From Membranipora membranacea (lineage: Eukaryota; Bryozoa; Gymnolaemata; Cheilostomatida; Membraniporidae): a stretch of 64,000 nt of DNA. Location: assembly GCA_914767715.1 (NCBI GenBank), contig OU612073.1, positions 13,144,001 to 13,208,000 on the forward strand. The letters are read 5' to 3'. The position numbers and the translations under genes were made by a program. Below are positions 13,040 through 26,600 of the stretch, piece after piece. The notes under the pieces are model-generated. The model was given only the letters and a program-made list of their open reading frames with translations. It ran no database searches and was not told the DNA's origin. Positions within the stretch are counted from its first letter, which is position 1; every line of letters starts with the position of its first letter.

Positions 13040-13258
13040 GTCCGGGGACTGAGAAATATCAGTGCCTTAAGGGCACAGCCGCCGTATTCGGCGACAAGTT
13101 GCTCTCAGTTTGCAGGCAGGTCGGAACACACCTGGGGCGTCATATGAGCCCAGTAGTCAGTAGACTGCAGCGGGATTCGAACCCAGGACCTCCAACGCTT
13201 GCGCATTAAAGGGCAGGCGCTCTAACCAACTGAGCTACCTCCTACTCCTACTCCTACG
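13040..13258 (-). mobile_element. tRNA-derived SINE, family 1 (copy a)
   Basis: Minus strand, the tRNA-like head is at the high-coordinate end: TAGCTCAGTTGGTTAGAGC is the A-box region and GGTTCGAATCCCGCTGC the B-box region. A conserved body follows, including CAGGTGTGTTCCGACCTGCC and CTGAGAGCAA. A CTCCTA triplet-like stretch precedes the head. The body matches copies at 20.9, 62.3 and (inverted) 15.0 kb. The 3' tail is truncated here. The anticodon region is not a clean tRNA arm, so I call it a SINE rather than a tRNA gene. Confidence 0.85.
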
Positions 13259-14510
13259 CCAATTCATGATTAGGCAGCTCAAGAAACCACTTGAATCAAT
13301 GATCTAAACGGGTTCTACACATAATAGCAATTTCGTGGCAGTAAATTAATACTACCTAATACAATACAATACATTTAATATATGCGGCCAATTAAAATAC
13401 AATTTGGTATGGCATGTGCCTCTTCCATAGAGATAAAAACACTTTCATATCTATCGGCGCTCCACATGCCAGGCAAGATATTGATAACATCGCTTACCTG
13501 ATTCACTCAGAGTCTCAGTTCAGCTATTCGACAGGCATTCAGGTGGTTTATAGTTTTATTTAATTTGCGAGGCTACACTGTGTTGAAACACTATCAATAC
13601 TCACATATAATAGCCGAAATATAGGATTGTAACAAAAATGTCTTCATTTTCGATTGAAACCCTAGAAACCAATTAATTTAGCAGTATAGATAAAAAAGTT
13701 AATAAATAGGATTGGAAATAAATGCTCTCGTTAGAGTAAATCTATCAGTTTCTACGCTGATATTTTGTGCTAAAAAACATTGCATCGATCAGATTAAAAG
13801 ATTAAATGATAGAGAACAGTCACATTGCTGAATCCGGAATCAATGTCGCTTGTCAACTATACCGAGTTTTTTTAAAGAATGGACTAGATCGAGATATTGG
13901 TGGAAATCTAAGCAACGGAGCCAATGGATATAGAAACTTTTGAATATTCTGTTGTTGCTAAAAATTGATAATTATATTTGGCAATACGGATAGACACTCA
14001 TCAAATATATTTTCTCATAGTATCACCTGCAGGATCGAACAACAGACCACCAATAGCAGAGATACCCGAAATAAAGCTAAACATATGCGGTGCGGTGCGA
14101 TCAGACCATGTTGGACGGTCTACGTTTTTCATATTTACCACTCCTCATATTCTGTATATGTCTCATTTTCGCTTCTGCTCTTTTCTTGTTGTATACTGCA
14201 ATTTTCCTCCTGTAAAAAATATTGTACTGCTCAAAACAAAACATGTATTGCTCATAAAACAAACAAAAATCAACATCAGCGTTTGGGGAAATATACTGGC
14301 ATAGATCCTGCCAGATGAACATAGATTCTGCCAGATGAACGAAACATTGTTCTAAATGCATTGCAAGATCGGCTGTTGCGTTATCTCAAATATTGTGCAG
14401 GGCAGTATAGTTGCGAGTTGGACTGTTGTGATTCAAGTTGTATGCTTTTCACTGTAGGCATCATCAACAATGTCACTTGATATGATTGCTTGTAACAGGA
14501 ATAATCATGA
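13259..14510. other. 3' flank of the lectin-mucin gene
   Basis: It presumably includes the 3'UTR of the minus-strand gene ending at 14,511. The only clear AATAAA in the right orientation that I noticed is at 13,555-13,560, about 950 bp downstream of the stop, so the poly(A) site is uncertain. Overlapping open frames at 13,965-14,361 on both strands have no recognisable domain. Confidence 0.4.
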
Positions 14511-14659
14511 TTATTGAATAACATACTTCCAGTTGTAGACAACTAGACATCCTATAGCTAGGGCTATGAACTGTGCAACACAAAGAAGAATAACTATCAC
14601 CATCCATCCAGGCATCTTGCTCGCATCTTCTTCGTTTTGCTGAGAATCTAGTGTTGGAT
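14511..14659 (-). CDS. Exon 15: transmembrane segment and stop
   Basis: After an acidic stretch (DSQQNEEDASK) comes a ~23-residue hydrophobic span beginning at GWMVIVILLC and ending LVVY, then a tail of about seven residues (NWKYVIQ) and TAA at 14,511-14,513. This gives a type I single-pass topology with almost no cytoplasmic part, so signalling would need a partner. Confidence 0.88.
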
Positions 14660-17600
14660 CTACAGTCAGATTGTTATGGGTACAATGTAAAATATATCAG
14701 CGATGTGTAAATTTTTAATAATGTGTATGAGTAGATTAGTATCACATCTACAGAGACAAATGTTATAAGATGAATCTCTAATATGCTAGCAAATTCTAAC
14801 ACAACATACAAATGCATACCTTGAGTTGAACTCGAAATCGTGTTGTTTCCAGATTTGCCGAAATCATCGTTGAGGGCTGGAAGAACAACAATTGTGCCAT
14901 TCTTATTGACTGATGTGGCGTTTGTGTAAGCGGTGCTAAATGATGGATTTTCTGTGGGCCCTGAAACAAATTAAAATTGAATTAATATTAATCATTTTTG
15001 GTTCAGGTATACAAAGGTACCCTGAAACTGTAGGTCTACTGAGGTTTGGTTGGCCCACAGGTGTGCTCCAATCTGCTTGCAAACAGAGAGCAACCTGGCT
15101 CAGATATTGCGGCCTCTTCACTAAATCAACTGATTTTGGCGCCCATGCTTCGGGATTGGCTAATATTTAGTCCACTACAGTATTCAAAATCAAATGTCTG
15201 CACATCACACATGCAGACCGAGTATGATTCACAAATCCTACTAAGCCAATAAATAAGGACAATGGTTGAACAACAGAATGCAGGAACAACGAGGATATAT
15301 GAGTCCGAGTTGAGTTGGTTGAAGGTGGTTGGTCACCAATAATTTGAACATTGGAGGAATGAAAAGCATATTTCTGTGAAAGCTTGTAATATTTATGACT
15401 GAGATCTAGCCTTATTGCCAACCACACTGAAGACCTGTCAAGGGAAAAGAAATATGAAATTTTTGTGCGTTAGAACCCTGCCTTTTAACCAGTGGCTTAT
15501 GGGTAGTGACCTTTTTGGAAATGGCCTTATGGGTAGTGGCACTTTGGGTTGTGGCCCGTTGGGTTGTGGCCTTATAGGTGGTGGCTTTTTGGACGGTGAC
15601 ATTATGGGTAGTGGCCTGTTAGGGTAGTGGCATTATTGGTGGCAGCCTTTTGGACATTGGCATTATGACTTGTGGTTTTTCGGCAGTAGCCTTTTAGCCA
15701 AAAATCCGGCTGAAACACAATTCCTAAGGACTGAGGGTGTTTGTGAATGATAATGGATCTAGTAGTACCTTGACCATTCTTCAAACCTCCTGAACTACAC
15801 TGTGAGATGTTTGATTTTACACACCTGTTTTTTTCTCTGATAGTTGCACAAGAGTTTGAATAGTCAAATAAACTGGCGGTATTTCTGAACTGTAATCTCT
15901 AGAACATTGATAGAAAACTCCTTCATCAGTCTTAAACATAAATCCAGCACTTGTTACTTCAGTAGTCTCCTGGTTGTAGTCATCATCAGTTGATCGTATT
16001 TTCTCAGAATCAACAGTGACATCAAGATAGCAATCAGTTGGTAAACCTTGTGTAAATTGAAATTTCTCATTTAGAGGTTCGGTGGTTTCCTCAAATGCCC
16101 CAAGTTCCCTGCTGACAGTTTCATCACTATGGTGATTAGTTATATCTATTTCAGGTCGACCTGTTTGAGGCCTAACATCTTTCTCACTTTCACTTGACTC
16201 AGTGGTCATCAAGTCTTTGTCTTCATTCTCATCCCTATACTGCTCAGTTGTGCTTATCTCTGACTGTTCAGAGGAAAGCTCGGTTTTCTCATCAGTTACA
16301 CTTGACTCAGTGTTGATGAGGTATCTGCCTACAGTCACAATCCTATAGAGTTTAGATGTACCATCTGATGTCATTGCAGATTGCTCAGTTGTAGGCTCGT
16401 CGAGCCTATCATCAACTTCACTTGACTCGGTGGTAACAGGATCTCTACTCAGAGTCACATTCTTATCAAGCTCATATGTACCAGCTGTAGTCATTCCTGA
16501 GGGCTCAGTTGTAGACTCTGCAGCTCTATCACCAGCTCCATCTGATTCACTGGTGACAAGACCTTCGCCACCAGTCACATCCTGATAATCTTCAGATGTA
16601 CCATTTTTGGTAATTCCGGAATGCTCAGTTGTTGACTCTACAGCTCTCTCATCAGCTTCACCTGAATCAGTGGTGACAAGATCCCCACTAACAGACACAG
16701 CCTTATAAAGCTCAGACATACCATCTGCGGTCATTCCGGACTGCTCAGTTGTAGACTCGGCAGCCATCTTATCAACTTCGATTGACTCAGTGGTAACAAT
16801 ATCTCCCCTAACAGTCACATCCTGATAATTCTTAGACGTACCATCTGTGGTCATTCCTTGGTGCTCAGTTGTAGACTCGTCGACCCTATCATCAACTCCA
16901 CTTGACTCAACATCTCCCCTAACGGTCACATCCTGATAATGTTCAGACGCACCATCTGTAGTCATTCCTGACTGCTCAGTCGTAGACTCGGCAACCCTAT
17001 CTTTAACTTCACTTGACTCCTTGGTAACATGATCTCCGCTAACAGTCACATCCTGAAAATGTTCAGACGCACCATCTGTTGTCATTCCTGACTGCTCAGT
17101 CGTAGACTTGGCAACCCTATCTTTAACTTCACTTGACTCCTTGGTAACATGATCTCCCCTAACAGTCACATCCTGATAATGTTCAGACGCACCATCTGTT
17201 GTCATTCCTGACTGCTCAGTTGTAGATTCTGCAGCTCTATCAAAAACTTCACTAGACTCAGTGGTGACAAGATCTACTCTATTAGTGACATCCTGATAAC
17301 CTTCAGATGTACCATCTTCGGTCATACCAGACTGCTGAGTTGTAGACGCTGCAGCTCTCTCATCAGCTTCACTTGACTCTGTTGGACCAGGATCATCACT
17401 AACAGTCACATCCTGATAATGATCTGACCCACCATCGGTGGTCATCCCAGACTGCTCAGTTGTAGACCCTTCAGCTTCATCAACATCTTCACTTGACTCG
17501 GTGGTGACAAGCTCTGCACTTACAGTGACATCCTGATTATCTTCAGATGTACCATCTGTGGTCAATCCTGACTGCTCAGTTGTAGACACTGCAGCTCTCC

Positions 17601-20600
17601 CATCAATTTCACTAGACTCAGTGCTGACAAGATCTCCCTTAACAGTCACATCCTGATAATGCTCAGACATACCATCAGTTGTCATACCTGACTGCTCAGT
17701 TGTAGACTCAGCGACCCTATCATCAACGTCACTTGACTTGGTCGTAACAATATATCGACTTACAGTGACGTCCCTATGAAGTTCAGATGTACCATCTGTG
17801 GTCATTCCGGAATGCTTAGTCGTCTTGGCAGCTTTGTCATCAGCTTCACTTGACTCAGTGGTAACAAGATATCCGCTATTAGTGACATCCTGATAACCTT
17901 CAGAAATACTATCTTTGGTCATTCCGGACTGCTCAGTTGTAGGCCCTGTAGCTCTATCAACAACTTCACTTGGCTCAGTGGTGACAAGATCTCTGCTAAC
18001 AGTGACATCATGATAAAGCTCAGATGTACCATCTGTAGTCATTCCCGACTGCTCAGTTGTAGACTCCGCAGCTCTCTCATCAGCTTCACTTGACTCAGTG
18101 GTAACACGATCTCCGATAACACTCAAATCCTGATAATCTTCAGATGTACCATCTGTGATCATTTCGGACTGCCCAGTTGTAGACTCTGCAGCTTTCCCAC
18201 CTACTTCACTTGACTCTGTGGTGACAGTATCTCCAGCAGCTGTTTCAATAATGCCTTGTGTTATCAACTCTTCGCCATCACCTCTTGTTGTTTTGGGAAG
18301 GACACTGGGTGTAGTTTGAGAAAACCCATGATCATTCAAATGGGAATGGTACTCCAATGTGGAGCCTGAAAAGTGGCGTGACACAATCCCGTCACCAGGT
18401 GTAGAAAATCTAGCGTGCTCTAGCTCAGCTGATTGGGTGTTTGTTGGCAGATGAAGCTTACCTGCGAGAGCAGATGCAGAAGCGGGTTTGTCTGTACTAG
18501 TTCTAGCTTTGATATTCCAAAAGTTGTTTGTGCTTGCATAACTAGGCGGAGTGATCTTTGACAGTGATTCAAGACTAGGATCAGCACTCGTTTTTGTTGC
18601 TACTTTTGATGCAGTAGTTTCAGCTGAACCTACACCACCAGCTGTTACACTGTCTGTTGTAATGTTATCAATCACACCACCATGATCATTGGTGTACAAG
18701 TTTTCTGATTGTGTTGACATATCAACTGTTATAGTGACAATATCACTAACGTCTGTCGCGGGAGGAGAATTCCCAGGTTGGTCTATGTTGCTGTATTCTG
18801 TTGACGCATTGAGGGCCATCGGTGATTCATCAGTTGTCATAGCATCAGCGTCAGTTGAGTTCTCTGTATCAGGGCCTACTGAGCTAAAATTCATGGATGC
18901 GTTTGTGGTAGAATTTTCGGCATCAGTTACATTATTCGTTGGTGTGCGTATGGTTTGAGCTGTTGACTGTGGTAAGGTGGGATTAAATGCTACTATCATT
19001 GTGAATGGATCTGAATAAGACATGTTGGATGAGGTACTATTGACGTCGAGGTCATCAACTGTTACTGTTTTTGGTGTTTCCGTCCCAGAATAATCTGCGG
19101 TTCTTTGACCACCATCAGATGAGATTCCAGGTGTTTCATTTTCCTGTGTATTTACGGATGTTGACTGTTTGGTTGTCATTGTGGATGGGAAAGAAGTATC
19201 AGCCGATTCATTAGTTGTAGGGTCATTAGGGTCACTCGTTGTTGTTCCTCTACCAGTGCTAGCTGTTATTGGTGTTGAAGTAAGTTGTTCAGATTTTGAT
19301 GTTAAGGTTATTTTTGTTGTACTTGGTACAGCTGGTGAATTAGGAACTTCACCATAGCAGATGGAATCAGGCTCCGGGGACGGCAGTATGGACTTCACTT
19401 GGTTATAGGTGGCTAAAAATATAAATTCTTTGCACATTCAATTATGATGTTGAAGTTTTGGTGATTATGTGTAGTGACAAAACAGTATTACCCTACTGTA
19501 TTGGTCAGGTGGCTTATTCACTAAATTGTAATCCTAACCTATGACATGGGAAAGCATCTACTCAGGGAGAATTCTCCCTGATCTACTTCAATTTTTTTCT
19601 ACTCTACACAAATATCAATGTACAATGCAACAGAATATTTTCAGCTGAACTTAATGTTTTATTCTCGAGTCACATAGCTTTTCGCTAAATTATGTTTCTT
19701 GACCAAGAAATATCTCTAGAGCATGTATGCACAATCCCTATCAAATTTGGCTCAAACAGGCGATAGATGTTTCCCTTTATGTAATCAATGAATTACTCAG
19801 CACAGTAACATGTATGAGGTCCTCAGAAGAAGACCCTAAGGTTTCTGAAAATCACTACTAATCATGTCGACAACTGAGAATGAACTCCCTTCATCGGGGA
19901 AATATCACCACACCATTCTATTGAGCAAGCCTACTGGACTATAATTGACTATCAAATTTTAAGGCTGATATTGAGCTCAAATTGAAGTCAGATATCTGTT
20001 AATATTTATTTATCTGTATTATTAGACATCACAAAGACTAACCAATTATTACCAGTGTCAGTTTGATAAACCAAGTGACTTACATCCACACTCAATAAGA
20101 ATCAGTAACCAGTTAGTAATAGCTCCTTGACAATCTCCTTCTCCATCTATCTGTGGAATCTCAAACCAGCATGAATTTCTGTAGTTACATCTCCTGCTGA
20201 TTGCCTGCAATTAACAGCAAGCAGGAATAGCGACAGAATTTCAAAAGCTGAAAAATGCTTCTTGGAAAAACATAAAAAACAACTTTTTGTGGTTACGGTT
20301 GCTCATCCTGTCTATGCGTGTTGAAAGGGCTTTGAGAGTTATATTCTCATGTCCCTGGGCCATCAACAACAATTCTAACAGCTATTGATTACAGAACTAA
20401 ATTGTTGAGCCTTCACAACATCTAGGTTTTGGTCTTTATTGTCCGGTTAATCAGTCATCACTGATGCCCTGTAGAGATCACAAGAGATGGTATGGCAGAG
20501 ACATTGGTCAATGTAGCGAGTTGTGGTGGCAATAGAGGTTACAGACAGGTAGACAGCCTCCCCTGGGCACACTGAAACTGCCTTGAAAGATGAGGGAAAA

Positions 20601-23600
20601 AAAAGATATTGAACATGTGAACTCTCATTTGGGCACTGAGAAATCCAAATAGAATACTTCCACTGACCTCTAATATTTGACCTTGAGTTTGTCGAAAAAT
20701 ACAATCTCCTGGACTTGGCGAACATGATTGCTCCTCATCAAGCTGTGTGGGTGTTGTGTCCTCTTTGATGCCCCACGTCAATCCTTGCTTTCCGATCCAC
20801 ATAACATGACCAGGCTGACACTGGTGATAGAAACAGCCCGGTGAGCAGTACTCGCTAAACTCTGTAGACTGTACTATATCCACTGAAATTCATCAGGCAA
20901 AGTACATAGGTTGATTGAAATTGATTAAAGGTTGATTAAAATCGGATGTCTTATCACTCGCCACATCCCGAAGCATGGGCTGCGAAATTGTGTGCCTGAA
21001 TGGCGAGGCTGCAATATCTGCGCCAATTTGCTCTCTTTTTTGGAGGTAGGTCGGAGCACACCTGGGGGTCAGCCAAACTCCAGTAGTCGGTGGACTGCAG
21101 TAGGACTCAATTCAACATGTGCATGCTTAAGGGCGGCGCTCTAGCCAACTTAGCCACCTCCTACTCTTCAATCTGTTATCTTTTATATGGATACTTGCTG
21201 TCTCTACTTAAGGCTAGCTCCACTAGTGGTTGGTTGTCAAAAATCGGATCGCAACAGACAATAAAATAATGGCATTGTGAGCGTGTTAAGTTATGATCGC
21301 AACATGTGACGTCTTTAATGCGCATCATGCGTAACATTTATCCATGATATATCAAATTGAAGGGAGAACAACATAAAGTTATATCATAATGTATCATTAT
21401 TTTATACCATTATGAATAACTCTATTGAGAACACTTACATAAATCTGGCTTCAAAGTGGTAACTGGAGACTGTGTTGCTGATGATGACAGTTCTTGTCCC
21501 AGCGAAGATGCAGTTGATCCATCAGTGGTCCTTCCAGCGGGTATCATGATATATGGTGTGGTAGTCGTCTTAGCATTAACTGGTGATGTTTGTCCAGTGG
21601 TCTTGCTCGCAACTAGGGTATAAACCTGATTGGTTGTTTGCTGAGGTTTGATGGTTTCTGGGAGGGCAGTTGTCTCAACAGCCTGGATTGTTGGTTTAGT
21701 TACCTCAGACACTAAGGTATATACTGGACCAGGTGTCTTTTCAGAAGGTTTTACGGTATCTGGTCGAGAAGTTGTCTCAATGTTAACCTCATCATAGCAT
21801 CTGGATCCAGGAGATGGTGGCGCCAGCTCATCTGATGGCAGTATCTCAGAATCTTGTAAACAATGTTGAACATTAATACATAGTTAGGTATTCGCTGAAC
21901 AGAACAGAACAGAACAGAGTACTTTCAGTGTGAGTATGCGTCCGCAAAAATAATTCTAACCAAAACACAAGTAGCGGCTTTATACCACTTACCTCCGCAA
22001 AGAAAAACAGTGGCTACCCAATCTGCCAGAGGCTCATCACAGGGATCTTCCATCACATGTTCAGGCACTTCAAACCAGCATGAGTTCCGATAATCACACT
22101 GACTGGATAAATACTGTGCAACAAAACCAAATATGGATGTTTAACAACCTCAAAAATTCACAGATGCTGAGTCTAATAGAGAGAAATACTAATGACAGAG
22201 AACTATCCACTCGTTCATCCTGTAAACCAAATATGCTATCTATACAAATCATCAATCCGCCTAATCTACATTGCCAGTCCAAATAAATGTAAGAAGTCTC
22301 ACTTTTTAGATTATTTACTTACAGTTATAAACCTCCCGTTTGATTCTTTGTAAGTACAGTCACCAGGCATGTTATCACACTGTCTATCCCTGTTAGCTGT
22401 TGTGTTAGGTGTTATATCGATGGTAGTATGTGCGCCCCATTCTATGGCCTTCTCCATCCATATCACCTTACCAGGGTCACAGGCAAACTCATAACATCCT
22501 GGGCTACATAACAACTCCCGTCTGCGGTAGCTCACAATGTCAACTATGTGTAAAAATAAGATTTATTTTTCGATTTCAACACAGTTTTTTGTAAAGTTGT
22601 AGAGTGGATGCGATTGACTATCGCGGATCAAGCACTTCATTTATTACACTCCATGTATATCTGGGTATACAAAAGCTTGCAAAACATTTGAAACTGTTAT
22701 GACATCCCCTTCTTCACATATTAACGTGATATATCGCTTTTTAAAACTTTTTAATATTGTATTGGGGATCATGTCTTATAGTTATTTTCACAGTTGAAAC
22801 CTCCCAAATATTTGACGTTGAGTCGCAATGACCACTGAAAGTTCATTTTGGGGCAAAAAGTGCCCTTTTTAAATTGAGCCCTCTGTGCCTTGCTACTGAG
22901 GTATTTGATTAGTTTTTGCTTTCACAATATAGAGGAGGCATGGCACTAACTAGAGGAGTGACATTTTAGTGAAACTTCAGATTTTTTGGCCTCCTGTCTT
23001 CAAAACTTAAACTTGATTTTTGCAATAGTAAAAGGGCCATTTCTGACCCATCATTACATGTGACCCCAATAATGCAGAAACTAAAATTTCCAATTTATTA
23101 TACCATTTTGGTCTTGCACTGTCACTTCCATCAATGATCTTACCAGACTACAGATCCTGGTTGTCACAACTGTAACAAATAATAACCCAAATTTTCACTA
23201 ATTTTGGACCAAATTTTCAAGCCAAAAATCAGAAATTCAGAAATATGTCAGTCAAATTTGTTGTCAGCATGATGAACAGCAGGAGATTGTCTAGATTTTG
23301 ATCGAAGCGATTATTGATTAAGGCTTTACATCCTGAGATATTTGGATTTCTGTGGCCAAATTAGCTTTATTTGGTCCAAAACATGCACTCCTTTCCAGCC
23401 AAAAAACTGAAAATAGGTTAAACAACATGTCATACACACCAGCTTACATTACACTAGAGAGTATTCCGAGGTTTTGATCGTGGTGTTTGATGATAAATTC
23501 AATAGTAGAGAAGTTATGAGCATAAACATTCTATCTCGATGCTAAACAATCACCCAAAAAAGGTGATGCATTGTTGTACACAATGTGCTTTCTTTGCACA

Positions 23601-26600
23601 TAATACTGCACAGATTTTCATCACGCTTTTGCATAACGTAATTTACTGCATCATTTTGCCCATTGCTGCCTATATGTTTTCAATGTATTTTAGCTAATGT
23701 ACAATTAATCAAGTTATAAACATGCAGTTTTACATAATTTGGGATATTAAAAATAAGTCAGTGAAATAATTTTTGAGATGGGACAAGTAGTTCCTGAGAA
23801 ACTGAAAAGGCGATATATCACGTTAAAGCATGTTTACTTACTCTGTGATGGTACTGTTTTGGTCGTTATTGCAGGCGGTGTAGTTGCAGTTGTTGGTGTT
23901 GTCTGTGTTGTAGTTGTTTGTGGTGTGGATGCAGTTGTTGGTGTTGTCTGAGTTTTAGTTGTGGGCAGTGTGGTTGTAGTTGTTGGTGTTGTCTGTGTTG
24001 TAGTTGTTGGCAGTGTGGTTGCAGTTGATGGTGTTGTCTGATTTGTAGTTGTAGGCGGTGTGATTGTAGATGTTGGTGTTGTCCGAGTTGGAGTTGTGGG
24101 AAGTGTGGTTGTAGTTGTTGGTGTTGTCTGAGTTGTAGTTGTGGGCACTTTGGTTGAAGTTGTTGGTGTTGTTTGAGATGTAGTTGTAGGCAGTGTGGTT
24201 GTAGTTGATGGTGTTGTCTGAGTTGTAGTTGTGGGCACTGTGATTGAAGTTGTTGGTGTTGTTTGAGATGTAGTTGTAAGCAGTGTTGTTGTAGTTATTG
24301 GTGTTGTAGTGTAGTGTTGTGTTGTAGTTGTAGTTGTTGTAGTTGGTACAGTTTGGGTTGTGGGTTGGGGTGGCAATGTCTTAGTTGTTGATGCAGCCTC
24401 AGTTGTGATTGTTGTTGGAATGGTTGTTGGCCCGGTTGTTGGCCCGGTTGTTGGCCCAGTTGTTGAGATAGTGGTGGTGGTTGTTTCTGGGGATGATACT
24501 GTGCGCTGGGGAGGTATGTTCTTATTTGGGCAAGTTTCAGGTGTGGGATCTGGTAGAGGGTCTGCCTCATGGTTGTCAGTTGCTAGAATTAATCAGAAGT
24601 TAAAAATTGGAATTTATTCATTCATTAATTTATAAGTATTATTCTCTAAAATAACGTCTCATGCCAAGACATTATTGTGTGTGTTTCCTTGTTTCAACGC
24701 ATCGACTGGATTTCAAATGAATATGTTATGGAAATGTTATTAACAAGCTTTGGGCAAGGCCTAAGGAAAACCTGTTGGTGTATGAGTTCAGAGATATATT
24801 AGAAATATATCACTTTTGTGTAAAATTTCGCTAACTTCATGTCTTGCCAGCTAAGAGAAGAAACAATCAACAGACAATCATACTTACTACCACAACTGAA
24901 GAGAATAAACACCCAGTCAGCTATTTCTGCACCACATTCGGTACCAGTAGTCTGTTGCGGTATGTTAAACCAGCAAGAGTTTCTGTAGTTACATCTAACT
25001 GTCAAATCCTGAAAAGCACATCAGTCAATTGATGCCAGTGAACATAGTTATAACTTTTTACTCAAAACACCATAGACAGATAGGAAATAGTCATTTTAAG
25101 TTTTATCATAGTTGAAAGAAACAGAGTGTGAAGCCACAAAGAGCTGTGATATCCTGCATCACTCACTCTAACATAGATCACATTTAAATTTCCAGAATCA
25201 ATTTTCTATGACAAAAACAACTGATCAGATCTGGTACTAAATTAATATGACTTACCCTCAAGAAGTCGCTGTCCTGATCATCGTATCTGCAGTCATCAAA
25301 TCCTATTATGCATGCTCTCTCCGCTGGATCTTTATAAGACTTAACTCCCCATGTGAGGCCTTGGCCAATCCATATTACCTTACCAGGATCACATTTGTAT
25401 TCGTAACATCCCGGAGCGCAGTAAATATTCTGGTCCTTGTACAACAGCAGATCCACTAAACGAGGTGAGCAAACATAGAATTATTGTACACGGTCGTCTA
25501 AGGTTTTTTTCATTAGCAAGAAAGAATATCCGAGGATATGAATTGATTGGTTGAATCTGCAACTGAAAGTATAAGCGTGATTTCCTTTGTTTAACAAACA
25601 TACTGTTATAAACACACAACTCTGACGGGGTATGGTACAAGCCCCTCAACACTCACATGAAGGGTCTCTAGGTCCCTCAGTTGGCTGGACCACAGTAGTA
25701 GTAACCAAATTTGTCTCAGGAGTTGTAGATGTATCTTGTGTGTTTACTGATGCAGGTGTTGAGGCAATACTTGCTGATGGTGGTAGTATTGTTGCGCCTG
25801 TCAGCAGCGGATTTGATGTGGTTGCAGTTTCCTGAGCTGGAACAGCAGTTGTAGAGTTGGCTTCAGTAGCTGCACCAGCAACTGAAATCAATAAGAAAAA
25901 TCATATTCAAATGTACTGCGAACTACTCAGTGTAAACTGCCAGAAAATTAGCTTAAGCCTCCCCAAACTCTTGTCCCCTTACCTTGCACTCCCTCCCTTT
26001 CCCGGCGGAACAAAGCAGAAACTATCAATAAATCCAGCCTAATATGAAAGCTTAGAGATGTAAGTAGGCGAAATGGTATCAACATAAAAATAAAAAAAAT
26101 AAAAAAATGATGACAAAAAAATAATTAAAAATTGCAATCATAACCCATTTATAATCTTTTATTGTTCTACATGGTAATTAATATATGTGTGTTTTTGTTA
26201 TAGAAACGAAAGAGAAGTAATGACGACATAGAGAGCTTGGACTAAAGATGACAAGATGACAAGAATAAGATGAGATTAATGCAAACATTTTTTATTAGAT
26301 ATATTATAGGTTGACCATTTTTTCTAGTTTTAGATTCAATTACCAATATTTTATGATTTAAATGTATGACATTATTTAGATTATCATGATTTTTAAACTC
26401 CAATTGCTACAATGACAAGATGAGATTAACAACAATTTTTTATTAGATATATTATAGGTTGACCATTTTTATAGTTTTAGATTCAATTACTAATATTTTT
26501 ATGATTTTATGTAATGACATTATTTAAGATTATCATGATTTTTAAATTCCAGCCGCTACTATGTTTTATATTTTCACTGCATGATATTACACTTCTTAGC

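Noticed and set aside
13150-13258. A functional tRNA gene at the SINE head
   Set aside because: The anticodon and variable region does not fold as a canonical tRNA, and the element continues into a conserved SINE body without a terminator.
18689-19357. Plus-strand open frames inside the giant mucin exon
   Set aside because: They are opposite-strand shadows of a Thr/Ser-rich reading frame; codon bias explains them.
24295-24635. Gln/Pro-rich and Val/Gly-rich open frames on both strands
   Set aside because: They are other-frame readings of the Thr-rich mucin exon at 23,842-24,582.
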